The notes beneath the pieces were generated by a model. The model ran no database searches. It was not told the origin of the DNA and worked only from the letters and a program-made list of their open reading frames with translations. Made by a program: the position numbers and the translations under genes. 64,000 nt of DNA. Origin: Arthrobacter echini. GTDB taxonomy: Bacteria; Actinomycetota; Actinomycetes; Actinomycetales; Micrococcaceae. The DNA lies in the NCBI RefSeq assembly GCF_004803505.1, contig NZ_SSWH01000002.1, positions 1 through 64,000 on the forward strand. The letters are read 5' to 3'. Shown here one piece after another: positions 37,642 through 47,314 of the stretch (its first letter is position 1; every line of letters begins with the position of its first letter).

Positions 37642-38144
37642 GACGCGCCGTCCCGCTGCGCCGCCGAGGACCACATCAGCACCGAGCGCGTGGCGGTCGC
37701 CACGACGTCGCCGTGCTGGTTCCGCCCGGTGTGCGCCATGGAGACGATGCCCTGGCCGGGGCGCGACGACGACGGCCGCACCCCGGTGATCTCCGTCTGC
37801 GTGTACAGCGTGTCACCGTGGAACAGCGGCTTCGGGAACGCGACGTCGGTGAGCCCGAGCTGCGCCACGATGGTGCCCTGCGTGAGCTGCGCGACGGACT
37901 GCCCGACGAGCGTGGCCAGGGTGAGCATGGAGTTGACCAGCCGCTGCCCGAACGGCTGCTCGGCGGACCACGCGGCGTCGAGGTGCAGCGCCTGCGTGTT
38001 CATGGTGAGCGTGGTGAACAGCACGTTGTCGGCCTCGGTCAGCGTGCGCCCCGGCCGGTGCGCGTACACGGCCCCGACCGCGAGCTCGTCGGCATACAGA
38101 CCACGCTGGACGATGACGTCCCGGGCGGGATCGGAGTCGCTCAC
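37638..38144 (-). CDS. MaoC-like dehydratase/hydratase
   Basis: The 168-residue hot-dog-fold protein begins [15 protein letters not shown]. At the usual (R)-hydratase active site (D-x-N-P-x-H) it has MNTQALHLD, which keeps the His but not the canonical Asp. It corresponds by position to Rv2499c of M. tuberculosis. Placed between scoB and citE, it is the likely 3-methylglutaconyl-CoA or mesaconyl-type hydratase of the pathway. Start GTG 38144 overlaps the scoB stop as GTGA. Confidence 0.82.
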   Translation of the reverse strand: MSDSDPARDVIVQRGLYADELAVGAVYAHRPGRTLTEADNVLFTTLTMNTQALHLDAAWSAEQPFGQRLVNSMLTLATLVGQSVAQLTQGTIVAQLGLTDVAFPKPLFHGDTLYTQTEITGVRPSSSRPGQGIVSMAHTGRNQHGDVVATATRSVLMWSSAAQRDGAS

Positions 38145-38788
38145 GCCCTGGCCTCGAGCTCGATCCGCAGGGGCACTCCCGTGGCAGCGACGACGTCGTC
38201 CGCCGAGACACCGGGTGCGGTCTCGCGCAGCACGAGGCCGTCCGGTCCGACGTCGATCACCGCGAGATCGGTGATGATCCTGTTCACGCATTCCTTGCCG
38301 GTCAGCGGCAGCGAGCAGGCCTCGACGATCTTGGGGCGCCCGGAGCGGTCCACGTGCTCCATCATCACGATCACGCGCTTGGCGCCGAACACCAGGTCCA
38401 TGGCCCCGCCCATGCCCTTGACCATCTTGCCGGGTACCATCCAGTTGGCCAGGTCTCCGTTCTGCGCCACCTCCATGGCACCGAGCACGGCGACGTCCAC
38501 GTGCCCTCCCCGGATCATGCCGAAGGACGCGGCCGAGTCGAAGAACGCCGCCCCGGGATTGGCGGTGACGGTCTCCTTGCCGGCATTGATCAGGTCGGGG
38601 TCCAGCTCCTCCTCCGTGGGGTAGGGCCCGACGCCGAGGATCCCGTTCTCGGAGTGCAGCACCACCTCCACGCCGTCGGGGATGTAGTTCGGGATCAGCG
38701 TGGGCATGCCGATCCCCAGATTGACGTACTGGCCGTTCTCCAGCTCCTGCGCCACCCTGGCGGCGAGTTCGTTGCGGGTCAGTGCCAT
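38141..38788 (-). CDS. scoB: 3-oxoacid CoA-transferase subunit B
   Basis: Subunit B of succinyl-CoA:3-ketoacid CoA-transferase. It contains the catalytic glutamate in [12 protein letters not shown] (E47 from the start used here) plus [23 protein letters not shown] and [11 protein letters not shown]. The operon role is to activate acetoacetate to acetoacetyl-CoA. Two ATGs (38794 and 38788) are possible; the second has AAGGAG at the better distance, while the first overlaps the scoA stop as ATGA. Confidence 0.93.
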   Translation of the reverse strand: MALTRNELAARVAQELENGQYVNLGIGMPTLIPNYIPDGVEVVLHSENGILGVGPYPTEEELDPDLINAGKETVTANPGAAFFDSAASFGMIRGGHVDVAVLGAMEVAQNGDLANWMVPGKMVKGMGGAMDLVFGAKRVIVMMEHVDRSGRPKIVEACSLPLTGKECVNRIITDLAVIDVGPDGLVLRETAPGVSADDVVAATGVPLRIELEARA

Positions 38789-38790
38789 GC

Positions 38791-39588
38791 TCATGCTCCT
38801 TCGGGTGCGGTCGGGCCGGCCTGCGGATCGGGGGTGCCTCGGAGCGAGACGGTCCGTTTCTCGATGCGCTTCTCCACATCGGGGGCGACGACGACGCGCT
38901 GCACGAAGATGCCCGGCGTGTGGATCTCGTTGGGATCGAGCTCGCCGGGCTCCACGAGCTCCTCGACCTCGGCGATCGTGATCCTTCCGGCCTGGGCGCA
39001 CAGCGGATTGAAGTTCATCGCCGTGGCGTGGAACACCAGATTGCCGTGGCGATCACCCTTCCAGGCGTGGACCAGCGCGTAGTCGGGGCGCACGGACTCC
39101 TCGAGCACGTAGTCCACGCCGTCGAACGAGCGCACCTCCTTGGCCTGGGAGGCGACGGCGATCCCGCCCTCGGCGTCGTACCGCTGGGGCAGTCCGCCCT
39201 CGCTGACCTGGGTGCCGACACCCGCCGTCGTGTAGAAGGCGGGGATCCCGGCCCCGCCTGCACGGAGCTTCTCGGCGAGCGTGCCCTGCGGGGTGAGTTC
39301 CACCTCGAGCTCTCCCGCGAGGTACTGGCGGGCGAACTCCTTATTCTCCCCCACGTAGGAGCTGATGGTCCGGCGGATCCGGTGATCGGAGAGCAGCCTC
39401 CCGAGGCCCCAGCCGTCCACACCGCAGTTGTTGCTGATCGTCTCGAGCTCCGCGGTGCCCTGCGCGTGCAGGGCGTCGATGAGCGCCACCGGGATACCGC
39501 TGAGTCCGAAGCCTCCGACCGCCAGCGACGCGCCGTCGGGAATGTCCGCCACGGCTTCCGCCGCGCTGTCGATCACCTTGTTGATCAC
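38791..39588 (-). CDS. scoA: 3-oxoacid CoA-transferase subunit A
   Basis: The 265-residue subunit A starts [33 protein letters not shown], the family opening with the glycine-rich CoA-binding loop, and carries [13 protein letters not shown]. It pairs with scoB directly downstream. Together they convert acetoacetate, the end product of leucine breakdown here, to acetoacetyl-CoA. AGGAGG lies about 6 nt before the start. Confidence 0.93.
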   Translation of the reverse strand: MINKVIDSAAEAVADIPDGASLAVGGFGLSGIPVALIDALHAQGTAELETISNNCGVDGWGLGRLLSDHRIRRTISSYVGENKEFARQYLAGELEVELTPQGTLAEKLRAGGAGIPAFYTTAGVGTQVSEGGLPQRYDAEGGIAVASQAKEVRSFDGVDYVLEESVRPDYALVHAWKGDRHGNLVFHATAMNFNPLCAQAGRITIAEVEELVEPGELDPNEIHTPGIFVQRVVVAPDVEKRIEKRTVSLRGTPDPQAGPTAPEGA

Positions 39589-39639
39589 TGCATCTCCTCC
39601 TGCTGTCCGATGCGCCTGTGGGAATGCCGGCCCGACGAG

Positions 39640-40812
39640 CTAGAGGCCGAGCTCCCGGGCGATGAGCATGAGCTGGACCTCCGTGGTCCCCTCACCGATC
39701 TCGAGGATCTTCGAGTCACGGTAGTGCCTCGCGACCGGGAACTCGTTGATGTACCCGTAGCCGCCGAAGATCTGCGTCGCGTCGCGCGCGTTGTCCATGG
39801 CTGCTTCCCCGGCGACGAGCTTCGCGATCGAGGCCTGCGTCTTGAACGGCTTGCCCGCGAGCATCCGCGACGCGGCGTCGTAGTAGGCCAGGCGGGCCGT
39901 GTCGGCACGGACCTTCATGCGCGCGATCTTGAACTGGATGGACTGGTAGGCACCGATGGTGCTGCCGAACGCCGTGCGCTCGCCGGCGTACCTGATGGAT
40001 TCCTCCACGCAGCCCTGCGCCGCACCCGTGGCGAGCGCGGCGATGGCGATCCGGCCCTCGTCGAGGATCTGCAGGAAGTTTGCGTAGCCGCGGCCCCGCT
40101 CGCCGAGCAGATTCGCCTCGGGGACACGGACGTCCGTCAGGGTCAGCGGGTGCGTGTCGGAGGCGTTCCAGCCCACCTTGTTGTAGGCCTTCTCGGCGGT
40201 GAAGCCGGGCGTGTCCGAGGGCACCAGGATGGTGGAGATCTCCTTCTTCACGGTGCCGTCCGGCCGCTCCGAGGTCCCGGTGACGGCCGTGACGGTGACG
40301 AGCGAGGTGATGTCCGTGCCGGAGTTCGTGATGAACTCCTTCGTGCCGTTGATCACCCACTCGGGGCCGTTCGCGCCGTCCTCGAGCTTCGCCGTCGTCT
40401 TCGTCCCGGAGGCGTCGGAGCCTGCCTCGGACTCCGTCAGGCCGAAGCCGCCCAGCGCCGTGCCCGCGGCGAGCGAGGGCAGCCACTGCTGCTTCTGCTC
40501 CTCGGTGCCGAACCGGTACACCGGCATGGCGCCGAGGGACACCCCGGCCTCGAGGGTGATCGCCACGGACTGATCCACGCGGGCCAGCTGCTCGAGCGCG
40601 AGGCAGAGCGCGAAGTAGTCCCCGCCCATTCCCCCGTACTCCTCCGGGAACGGCAGGCCGAACAGGCCCATGTCCCCCATCTGCTTGACCACCTCGTAGG
40701 GGAAGCTGTGCTCGGCGTCGTGCCTGGCCGAGACCGGGGCCACCACCTCGTCGGCGAACTCGCGGACCGTGTCGACGAGATCCTGGTATTCCTCGCTCAA
40801 TTCGAAGTTCAT
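39640..40812 (-). CDS. Acyl-CoA dehydrogenase (isovaleryl-CoA or related branched-chain substrate)
   Basis: The 390-residue flavoprotein has [14 protein letters not shown] and [17 protein letters not shown]. The [10 protein letters not shown] segment carries a glutamate at the SCAD-type catalytic position, where isovaleryl-CoA dehydrogenases usually have a small residue. Operon position (next to methylcrotonyl-CoA carboxylase and ScoAB, as fadE19 in M. tuberculosis) points to oxidation of isovaleryl-CoA or 2-methylbutyryl-CoA. The ATG overlaps the mccA stop as ATGA. Confidence 0.88.
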   Translation of the reverse strand: MNFELSEEYQDLVDTVREFADEVVAPVSARHDAEHSFPYEVVKQMGDMGLFGLPFPEEYGGMGGDYFALCLALEQLARVDQSVAITLEAGVSLGAMPVYRFGTEEQKQQWLPSLAAGTALGGFGLTESEAGSDASGTKTTAKLEDGANGPEWVINGTKEFITNSGTDITSLVTVTAVTGTSERPDGTVKKEISTILVPSDTPGFTAEKAYNKVGWNASDTHPLTLTDVRVPEANLLGERGRGYANFLQILDEGRIAIAALATGAAQGCVEESIRYAGERTAFGSTIGAYQSIQFKIARMKVRADTARLAYYDAASRMLAGKPFKTQASIAKLVAGEAAMDNARDATQIFGGYGYINEFPVARHYRDSKILEIGEGTTEVQLMLIARELGL

Positions 40813-42863
40813 GCTGCGCTGCCTTCCGTGGGACTGGTTGTGTCTTGCTCTGCTGCTGCTTCGATGGTGGCGACGACCTGCTGGGCCCTGACCAGATCGC
40901 CGGGCTTCAGCGAGAGGCGGACGACGCCGGAGAGGCCCGCAGTGAGCTGGTGCTCCATCTTCATGGCCTCGACGGCGACGAGCACGTCCCCCGCCTCGAC
41001 GAGCGCACCGTCCTCGACCGCCACCGAGACGACCGTGCCCGGCATGGGACTGCGGACCGCGGGATCGGCAGCCCCTTCCTCGCGCTCGATGCGTGAGAGG
41101 ACGGCGTCGAGCAGTTCCCTGCGACCGAGCCGCCTGATGCGTGCGGAGAACCCGTCCTCGCCCAGCCAGAGCGTGTCGCCGTCGACGACGTGCTGCCGCT
41201 GCGAGCGCAGACCGTCGACGGCCGCGCCTCCGGTGCTGACCGAGATCGTGCGGTCGTCGATCGTGGCGCTCCAGCCGGTCCCCGCCTGGCGGAGGCCGAC
41301 GACGGTGGTGCCGCCGTCGTGCTCCAGGTGGATCGAGCAGGGCCGGGGTGCCCCGAGCCGGAAGCCGTCCCCGCGCCGCCACGGGGAGCTGACGGTCGCA
41401 GGCGCGTCCGCCTCGACGAGCAGCACCGCGGCGACCGCGAGGTCCTCCGGGCTCAACGTCCGGAAGGCGAGATCGGGGAGTTTGCGCTCGATCATGGTGG
41501 TGTCCAGCCGTGCGGCCCGGACGTCGTCGTCGTTCACGAGCAGGCGCAGGTACTCGAGATTCGTGTCCACCCCGAGCACCACGGTGTCGGCGAGCGCGGC
41601 GTCGAGCCGGTCCAGCGCCTGACTCCGGTCCGTCCCCCAGGCGATCACCTTGGCCAGCATCGGATCGTACGACGACGACACGGTGCCGCCGGGCAGGAGG
41701 GAACTGTCCACCCGGATGCCCTCCCCGACGGGCTCGGAGAGCGAGAGCACGGTCCCGGTGGACGGCAGGAACCCGGCCTCGGGGTTCTCGGCGTAGACGC
41801 GGGCCTCCACGGCGTGACCGGTGAGCGCGACGTCGTCCTGACCCAGGGGCAGGTGCTCCCCCGCGGCGATGCGGATCTGCCACTCGACCAGATCCACCCC
41901 CGTGACGAGCTCCGTGACCGGGTGTTCCACCTGCAGGCGGGTGTTCATCTCCATGAAGAAGAATTCGTCCGGCGCGGCGTCGGAGACCAGGAACTCGACC
42001 GTCCCGGCGCCGGTGTAGTCGACGCTGCGCGCGGCATTGCAGGCCGCCTCGCCGATCCGGGCCCGCGTCGCCTCGTCGAGCAGGGCCGACGGTGCCTCCT
42101 CGATGACCTTCTGGTGGCGGCGCTGCAGGGAGCACTCGCGCTCGCCGAGGTGGATCACGGACCCGTGGCCGTCGGCCAGGACCTGCACCTCGATGTGCCG
42201 GGGTCGCTCGATCAGCCGCTCCAGGAACAGGGTGTCGTCCCCGAAGGCACGGGCGGCCACGCGGCGGGCGGTGAGCAGTACCTCGGGCAGCTCCTCGGCA
42301 CGCTGGACGGCATGCATGCCCTTGCCCCCACCCCCGGCCGAGGGCTTGATGAGCAGGGGGAAGCCGACGTCGCCTGCCGCGCGGAGCAACTCCTCGTCGG
42401 AGAGGCCGGGTTCGGCGATGCCCGGCACCACGGGTACGTCGAAGCCGGCCACGTGGTTCTTGGACCTGATCTTGTCGCCCATGACGTCCAGCGCGTGCAC
42501 GGAGGGTCCGATGAACACGATCCCGGCGTCCCCGAGCGCCGCCGCGAAGGCCGCGTTCTCACTCAGGAAGCCGTAGCCGGGGTGGACGGCGCCGGCACCC
42601 GTGCGCCGGCACGCCTCCAGGACGGCGGGGATGGACAGGTAGCTCTCCGACGGTGCCGCAGACCCGATGCGCACGGCGATGTCGGCGTCGCGGACGTGGC
42701 GCGCGTCGGCATCGGCGTCGCTGTAGACGGCGACCGAGCGCAGGCCCAGGGCGCGGACGGAGCGGATCACCCGGCTGGCGATCTCGCCTCGATTCGCAAT
42801 GAGGACCGTGTCGAAGGGCCACGACGACGTGTCCGGGCCGGAGGAGTGGGTGCTGGGGGTCAT
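40809..42863 (-). CDS. Biotin-dependent acyl-CoA carboxylase alpha subunit (probable 3-methylcrotonyl-CoA carboxylase)
   Basis: The 684-residue product has biotin carboxylase at the N-terminus ([11 protein letters not shown], the ATP-grasp loop [26 protein letters not shown]), a middle BT-type domain and a C-terminal biotinyl domain with AMKM (biotinylated Lys635). With the mccB gene, 4 bp upstream, it forms a carboxylase; operon context and the M. tuberculosis accA1 homologue support methylcrotonyl-CoA as substrate. The start is ATG 42863; an in-frame upstream ATG would overlap mccB. Confidence 0.92.
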   Translation of the reverse strand: MTPSTHSSGPDTSSWPFDTVLIANRGEIASRVIRSVRALGLRSVAVYSDADADARHVRDADIAVRIGSAAPSESYLSIPAVLEACRRTGAGAVHPGYGFLSENAAFAAALGDAGIVFIGPSVHALDVMGDKIRSKNHVAGFDVPVVPGIAEPGLSDEELLRAAGDVGFPLLIKPSAGGGGKGMHAVQRAEELPEVLLTARRVAARAFGDDTLFLERLIERPRHIEVQVLADGHGSVIHLGERECSLQRRHQKVIEEAPSALLDEATRARIGEAACNAARSVDYTGAGTVEFLVSDAAPDEFFFMEMNTRLQVEHPVTELVTGVDLVEWQIRIAAGEHLPLGQDDVALTGHAVEARVYAENPEAGFLPSTGTVLSLSEPVGEGIRVDSSLLPGGTVSSSYDPMLAKVIAWGTDRSQALDRLDAALADTVVLGVDTNLEYLRLLVNDDDVRAARLDTTMIERKLPDLAFRTLSPEDLAVAAVLLVEADAPATVSSPWRRGDGFRLGAPRPCSIHLEHDGGTTVVGLRQAGTGWSATIDDRTISVSTGGAAVDGLRSQRQHVVDGDTLWLGEDGFSARIRRLGRRELLDAVLSRIEREEGAADPAVRSPMPGTVVSVAVEDGALVEAGDVLVAVEAMKMEHQLTAGLSGVVRLSLKPGDLVRAQQVVATIEAAAEQDTTSPTEGSAA

Positions 42864-42867
42864 CTGG

Positions 42868-44484
42868 TCACATCCTGAACAAGCCGAAGGAGGTCTCCGG
42901 CAGTGGTGCACTGGCGCAGACATCGAGCGCCAGGCCGAGGACGGTCCGGGTGTCCGCCGGGTCGATCACGCCGTCGTCCCACAGGCGCGCCGTCGAGTAG
43001 TAGGGATTGCCCTGGGCCTCGTACTGCTCGCGGATGGGGGCGCGGAAGGACTCCTCCTCGTCGGTGGACCAGTCCTCGCCACGGGCCTCGAGCTGGTCGC
43101 GCTTGACCGTCGCGAGGACCGCCGAGGCCTGGTTGCCGCCCATCACGGAGATGCGGCTGGCCGGCCACATCCACAGGAAACGCGGGGAGAACGCGCGCCC
43201 GCACATCGAGTAGTTGCCGGCGCCGAAGGAACCCCCGACGACGACGGTGAGCTTCGGGACCCGGCACGTGGCGACGGCGGTGACCATCTTCGCCCCGTTC
43301 TTGGCGATGCCGCCGGCCTCGTAGTCCCTGCCGACCATGAAGCCGGAGAGATTCTGCAGGAACACCAGCGGTACACCGCGCTGGTCGCAGAGTTCGATGA
43401 AGTGGGCGCCCTTGAGCGCGGACTCGCTGAACAGTACGCCGTTGTTGGCGACGATCCCCACCTGGTGTCCGTGGATCCGCGCGAATCCCGTGACGAGCGT
43501 GGTCCCGTACTCGCGCTTGAACTCGTGGAAGAGGGAACCGTCGACGATCCGGGCGATGATCTCGCGTGCGTCGTAGGAGGCGTTGACGTCGGTGGGGACG
43601 GCTCCGTAGAGCTCGTCCATCGGCACGGCGGGCTCCTGCACTGCCTCGGACTCGGGCACCGCAAGGGGAGTCCCGGCCGCGGGCGGCAGGGTCGCGATGA
43701 TGTCGCGGACGATCTCGAGGGCGTGCTGGTCGTTCTCCGCGAGATGGTCCGTGACGCCCGAGATCCTCGAGTGCACGTCTCCGCCACCGAGTTCCTCGGC
43801 CGTGACCACCTCACCGATCGCGGCCTTCACGAGCGGCGGCCCGCCGAGGAAGATGGTGCCCTGGTTGCGAACGATGATCGTCTCGTCGCTCATCGCGGGC
43901 ACGTATGCGCCGCCGGCGGTGCAGCTGCCCATGACCGAGGCGATCTGCGGGATCTTCCGCGCGGACATGGTGGCCTGGTTGTAGAAGATCCGGCCGAAGT
44001 GGTTGCGATCGGGGAAGACCTCGTCCTGCCGGGGCAGGAAGGCTCCGCCGGAATCCACGAGGTAGATGCACGGGAGGTGGTTCTCCAGCGCGATCTCCTG
44101 GGCCCGGAGATGCTTCTTGACCGTCATCGGGTAGTAGGTGCCGCCCTTGACCGTCGCGTCGTTGGAGATGACGAGCACCTGCCGCCCGTGGACCAGACCG
44201 ATACCGGCGATGACCCCGGCTCCCGGGGACTCGCCGTCGTACATGCCGTCCGCCGCGAGCGGGGCGATCTCGAGGAAGGGACTGCCGTCGTCGAGCAGCT
44301 GATCGACGCGCTCGCGGGGCAGCAGCTTGCCGCGGGCCACGTGACGCTCGCGGGAGCGCGGCGGCCCGCCGAGGGCTGCGGTCGCGAGCTTGGCACGCAG
44401 TTCGTCGACGAGTTCGGTCTGTGCCTCATGATTCGCGCGGAACGACGCCGAGAGCGGGTCGACCTTCGATGTGAGAGTCTCCAT
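42868..44484 (-). CDS. Acyl-CoA carboxylase beta subunit (probable 3-methylcrotonyl-CoA carboxyltransferase)
   Basis: The 538-residue carboxyltransferase starts [15 protein letters not shown] and has [15 protein letters not shown] and [15 protein letters not shown], both characteristic of MCC beta, plus [25 protein letters not shown]. It is the first gene of the leucine operon. GAGGAAG lies 7 nt before the ATG. The region just upstream holds two TetR-type palindromes shared with the divergent regulator gene. Confidence 0.93.
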   Translation of the reverse strand: METLTSKVDPLSASFRANHEAQTELVDELRAKLATAALGGPPRSRERHVARGKLLPRERVDQLLDDGSPFLEIAPLAADGMYDGESPGAGVIAGIGLVHGRQVLVISNDATVKGGTYYPMTVKKHLRAQEIALENHLPCIYLVDSGGAFLPRQDEVFPDRNHFGRIFYNQATMSARKIPQIASVMGSCTAGGAYVPAMSDETIIVRNQGTIFLGGPPLVKAAIGEVVTAEELGGGDVHSRISGVTDHLAENDQHALEIVRDIIATLPPAAGTPLAVPESEAVQEPAVPMDELYGAVPTDVNASYDAREIIARIVDGSLFHEFKREYGTTLVTGFARIHGHQVGIVANNGVLFSESALKGAHFIELCDQRGVPLVFLQNLSGFMVGRDYEAGGIAKNGAKMVTAVATCRVPKLTVVVGGSFGAGNYSMCGRAFSPRFLWMWPASRISVMGGNQASAVLATVKRDQLEARGEDWSTDEEESFRAPIREQYEAQGNPYYSTARLWDDGVIDPADTRTVLGLALDVCASAPLPETSFGLFRM

Positions 44485-44506
44485 CGACTACTTCCTCGAG
44501 GTGTCC

Positions 44507-44524
44507 GGTTAGCACTCACTAACC
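44507..44524. promoter_or_regulatory. TetR-type operator 1
   Basis: GGTTAGCACTCACTAACC has perfect 6-bp arms GGTTAG/CTAACC around a 6-nt centre. It lies between the divergent mccB and tetR genes. Confidence 0.65.
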
Positions 44525-44531
44525 GGAGTCA

Positions 44532-44549
44532 GGTTAGTATCCATTAACC
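44532..44549. promoter_or_regulatory. TetR-type operator 2 (overlaps tetR -10)
   Basis: GGTTAGTATCCATTAACC repeats the first operator 25 bp away, about two and a half helical turns, with one arm mismatch. It contains TAGTAT (44535-44540), a likely -10 box of tetR. Binding should repress both the regulator and the operon. Confidence 0.65.
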
Positions 44550-44603
44550 CGATTGTCCACCACCGCCGGGTGGTCAGCTCCCCCACCGACGACAAGGACC
44601 CGC

Positions 44604-45215
44604 ATGGAGGCGCAGCCCACGCACGACCGCGTCACCGACCGGAGCATCGCCAAGGCCACCCGGCGTGCCGCGCTGCTGGACGCTGCCGCCGAGCTCTTTG
44701 CGGACCGCGGCTACAACGGCGTATCCATCGAGGATCTCGGAGCCGCCGCCGGTGTCAGCGGGCCGGCCGTCTACCGCCATTTCGCGGGCAAACCGTCGGT
44801 GCTGGCCGCGCTGCTGACCGGCGTCAGTGAGCAACTCCTGGGAGGAGCGCGGGCCGTCGCCCGGTCGTCCTCCTCCCCGGAGGAGGCGCTCAGGGGACTC
44901 ATCCGCTTCCAGGTGGAGTTCGCGCTGAACCACGCCGACGTCATCCGCGTCCAGGATCGCGACCTCGGCTCGCTCCTGCCCGACGACGAGAGCGCGGTCC
45001 GGTCCCTGCAGCGCAGCTACGTGCAGCTCTGGGTGGACGAGCTGGTGGCCTATCGCTCGGACGGTGACCGCTCGCTGCAGCGCCGACGCGTCCACGCGGT
45101 CTTCGGCCTGATCAACTCCACCCCGCACACGGCCCACGGTACCGGCTCCGTGCACGAGCGGGATCTGCTGCGGACGCTGCTCGAGAAGATGGCATGGGCT
45201 GCGCTGACCGCCTGA
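44604..45215 (+). CDS. TetR-family regulator of the leucine operon
   Basis: The 203-residue product has a classical N-terminal TetR helix-turn-helix (LLDAAAELFADRGYNGVSIEDLGAAAGVSGPAVYRHFAGK, residues about 18-57, given only as family evidence) and a variable ligand-binding C-terminal domain. It is divergent from mccB with two palindromes in the 70-bp gap, so it probably represses the operon and itself with an acyl-CoA as inducer, like the equivalent TetR gene (Rv2506) of M. tuberculosis. Start ATG 44604 has AAGGA 6 nt upstream; a TTG at 44553 is less likely. Confidence 0.88.
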   Translation: MEAQPTHDRVTDRSIAKATRRAALLDAAAELFADRGYNGVSIEDLGAAAGVSGPAVYRHFAGKPSVLAALLTGVSEQLLGGARAVARSSSSPEEALRGLIRFQVEFALNHADVIRVQDRDLGSLLPDDESAVRSLQRSYVQLWVDELVAYRSDGDRSLQRRRVHAVFGLINSTPHTAHGTGSVHERDLLRTLLEKMAWAALTA

Positions 45216-45318
45216 TCGTGGAGGTTCGTCGTCGCCCGTTCGGCTGGCTGTACGCTGAAGCTCGAGACGTCCCGGCCGCGCTCACCCGCCGGCCGCTCCA
45301 CCGACCGGGAGAATTGCC

Positions 45319-45786
45319 GTGATCACCCTACGTGCCGTTGAAGCCACCGACCTCGACGAGTTCTTCTCGCACCAGCTGGACCCCCGCGCCAATCACATGG
45401 CCGCTTTCGGCGCCAAGAACCCCTCGGATCGCGGTGTCTTCGACCACCACTGGCAGGACATCCTCAACGATCCGAAAGTGACGGTGCGCACCATCCTGTC
45501 CGACGGTGACGTGGTGGGCAGCATCCTCGCGTACAACGACGGCGAGGTGCCCGAGATCAGCTACTGGATCGACCGCTCGCACTGGGGTATGGGCATCACG
45601 ACGGCGGCCGTGGGACAGTTCCTCGAGGAAGTATCCGAGCGACCCATCCGGGCCCGGGCGGTCGCCGACAACGTCGGCTCCATCCGCATCCTCGAGCGCT
45701 GGGGCTTCACGGAGATCGGGCAGGCTCAGGGCTTCGCACCGGCCCGCGGCGCCGTCGTCGATGAACTGGTCCTCGAACTGCAGTAG
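45319..45786 (+). CDS. GNAT-family N-acetyltransferase
   Basis: The 155-residue product starts MITLRAVEATDLDEFFSHQ. It has the acetyl-CoA loop WGMGITTAAVGQFL (about residues 94-107) and the C-terminal ADNVGSIRILERWGF, as in the RimJ/RimL-like single-domain acetyltransferases. Acceptor unknown. Start is GTG 45319 with GGGAG upstream and a TACGCT box at about 45250. It sits between the TetR gene and bkdC and converges on bkdC across a palindromic repeat. Confidence 0.85.
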   Translation: MITLRAVEATDLDEFFSHQLDPRANHMAAFGAKNPSDRGVFDHHWQDILNDPKVTVRTILSDGDVVGSILAYNDGEVPEISYWIDRSHWGMGITTAAVGQFLEEVSERPIRARAVADNVGSIRILERWGFTEIGQAQGFAPARGAVVDELVLELQ

Positions 45787-45791
45787 CACCC

Positions 45792-45852
45792 GCCGAGACT
45801 ACAGAAACGACCATGACCCCGGACCGCACGCGGTCATTTCTGTCATCTCGGC
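45792..45852. repeat. 61-bp imperfect palindrome, intergenic repeat copy 2
   Basis: Arms at 45792-45812 and 45832-45852 match at 18 of 21 positions as reverse complements. The arm sequences follow the same pattern as copy 1 at 30099-30158 (GCCGAGACT at the outer end and TGACC or CGACC at the inner end). It lies between the convergent GNAT and bkdC stops and can act as a two-way terminator. Confidence 0.8.
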
Positions 45853-45865
45853 CGATCAGGAGCCG

Positions 45866-47314
45866 CTACACCATGGTGAGGACCATCGCCGGATTCCGCA
45901 GGATCGTCCCGATGTCCGCGAGGAAGCGCGAGCCCTGCTCGCCGTCGACGAGCCGGTGATCGAAGGACAGACTCAGCGTCATCACGGACCGGAGGGCGAC
46001 GGCGCCCTGGTACTCCCACGGCGTGCTGCGGACCGCGCCCATCGCGAGGATGGCCGCCTCGCCGGGATTCAGGATCGGCGTGCCGGCGTCGATGCCGAAG
46101 ACACCGATGTTCGTGATCGAGATGGTCCCGCCCGTCAGGTCCGCAGGAGGCGTCTTCCCGGCACGTGCCGTCTCGGTCAGTGAGGCCAGGGACCGCGCGA
46201 GGTCCACGAGGGACAGGGACTGTGCGGCCCTGATGTTCGGTACGAGCAGTCCGCGCGGCGTCGCGGCGGCGATGCCGAGATTGACGTCCGCGTACTGCAC
46301 GATCTCCTGGGCCTGCTCGTCCCATGACGAGTTGACGGTGGGATTCCGCGCGACGGCGATGCACAGGGCCTTGGCGACGATTGTCAGTGGCGTGACCCTG
46401 GTGCCCTCGAACGCGCGGCTCGCCTTGAGCTCGGTGAGCAGCTCCATGGTCGGCGTGACGTCGATGGTCAGGAACTCCGTGACATGGGGCGCGGTGAAGG
46501 CACTGGCCACCATCGCCGCAGCGGTGTGCTTGCGCATCCCCCTGATCGGCGTACGGGTCTGGCGAGCGGCCGTGTCCGTGGCGGGCGGCTCCCCGGCGGG
46601 CGGCTCCCCGGCGGGCTGCTGCCCCGGCGAGAGCTCTGCCGGGCTTCCGTCGGCCGCCGCCAGGACGTCGTCGCGCACGATCAGGCCCCCGGGCCCGGAT
46701 CCGGTGAGGGTCTCGAGGGCGATCCCCAGATCCCGGGCGAGTTTGCGCACGGGAGGTGTGGACCGCGGACGTTCGGCGGGAGCCTGCGCGGAAGCTGCAG
46801 CGGCAGGCTGTTCCACGGGTTTCACAACGGGTGGCGGTGTTGCCTCGGCCGTGCCCGCCTGGTGCGCCCGACTCCGACGCTGCGGCCGCCCGCTCTTCTC
46901 CAGCGCAGCACCGTAGCCCACGAGATTCGGCTCGCGCTTCGCCGGAGCGGCATCGGTGTCCCCATCGGGCGGTGCAGCCACCTCGTCGGACGCGGTCTCC
47001 GGCGCTGACGCAGGCGGAACGGAAGGGGTGGTGGTCGGGGTCTTCCCCGGTTCGCCGGCGACCTCGAAGGAGACGATCGGAGCCCCGACGTCGACGACGG
47101 TTCCCGCTGCCTCGTGCAGCCGGAGCACCGTGCCGGCGTACGGGGAGGGCAGCTCGACCACGGCCTTGGCGGTCTCGACGTCGGCGATGATCTGGTTCAG
47201 CTCGACGGTGTCGCCCTCACCGACGTGCCACTGGACGATCTCGGACTCGGTCAGCCCCTCCCCGAGATCGGGCAGGCGGAACTCCTTCACCGTCGTGCTC
47301 GTCGTCGTGGTCAT
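45866..47314 (-). CDS. bkdC: Branched-chain 2-oxoacid dehydrogenase E2 (lipoamide acyltransferase)
   Basis: The 482-residue E2 has one N-terminal lipoyl domain (lipoyl Lys50 in VETAKAVVEL), a Pro/Ala-rich linker, a peripheral subunit-binding domain (VRKLARDLGIALETLTGSGPGG), a second linker with tandem AGEPP repeats, and the catalytic domain with H453 and D457 in SFDHRLVDG. It builds the core of the complex that makes isovaleryl-, isobutyryl- and 2-methylbutyryl-CoA. Its start overlaps the bkdB stop (ATGA). No E3 gene is adjacent. Confidence 0.92.
   Translation of the reverse strand: MTTTTSTTVKEFRLPDLGEGLTESEIVQWHVGEGDTVELNQIIADVETAKAVVELPSPYAGTVLRLHEAAGTVVDVGAPIVSFEVAGEPGKTPTTTPSVPPASAPETASDEVAAPPDGDTDAAPAKREPNLVGYGAALEKSGRPQRRSRAHQAGTAEATPPPVVKPVEQPAAAASAQAPAERPRSTPPVRKLARDLGIALETLTGSGPGGLIVRDDVLAAADGSPAELSPGQQPAGEPPAGEPPATDTAARQTRTPIRGMRKHTAAAMVASAFTAPHVTEFLTIDVTPTMELLTELKASRAFEGTRVTPLTIVAKALCIAVARNPTVNSSWDEQAQEIVQYADVNLGIAAATPRGLLVPNIRAAQSLSLVDLARSLASLTETARAGKTPPADLTGGTISITNIGVFGIDAGTPILNPGEAAILAMGAVRSTPWEYQGAVALRSVMTLSLSFDHRLVDGEQGSRFLADIGTILRNPAMVLTMV
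46580..46616. repeat. Tandem 15-bp repeat in the bkdC linker
   Basis: GGCGGGCGGCTCCCC occurs twice in tandem (46580-46594, 46595-46609) followed by a partial third copy (46610-46616), encoding the AGEPP repeats of the E2 linker on the minus strand. Confidence 0.8.

Noticed and set aside
38782..41622. Very long open frame antisense to scoA, the acyl-CoA dehydrogenase and mccA
   Set aside because: Typical third-position GC artefact; no domain, and the three sense genes are complete with linked starts and stops.
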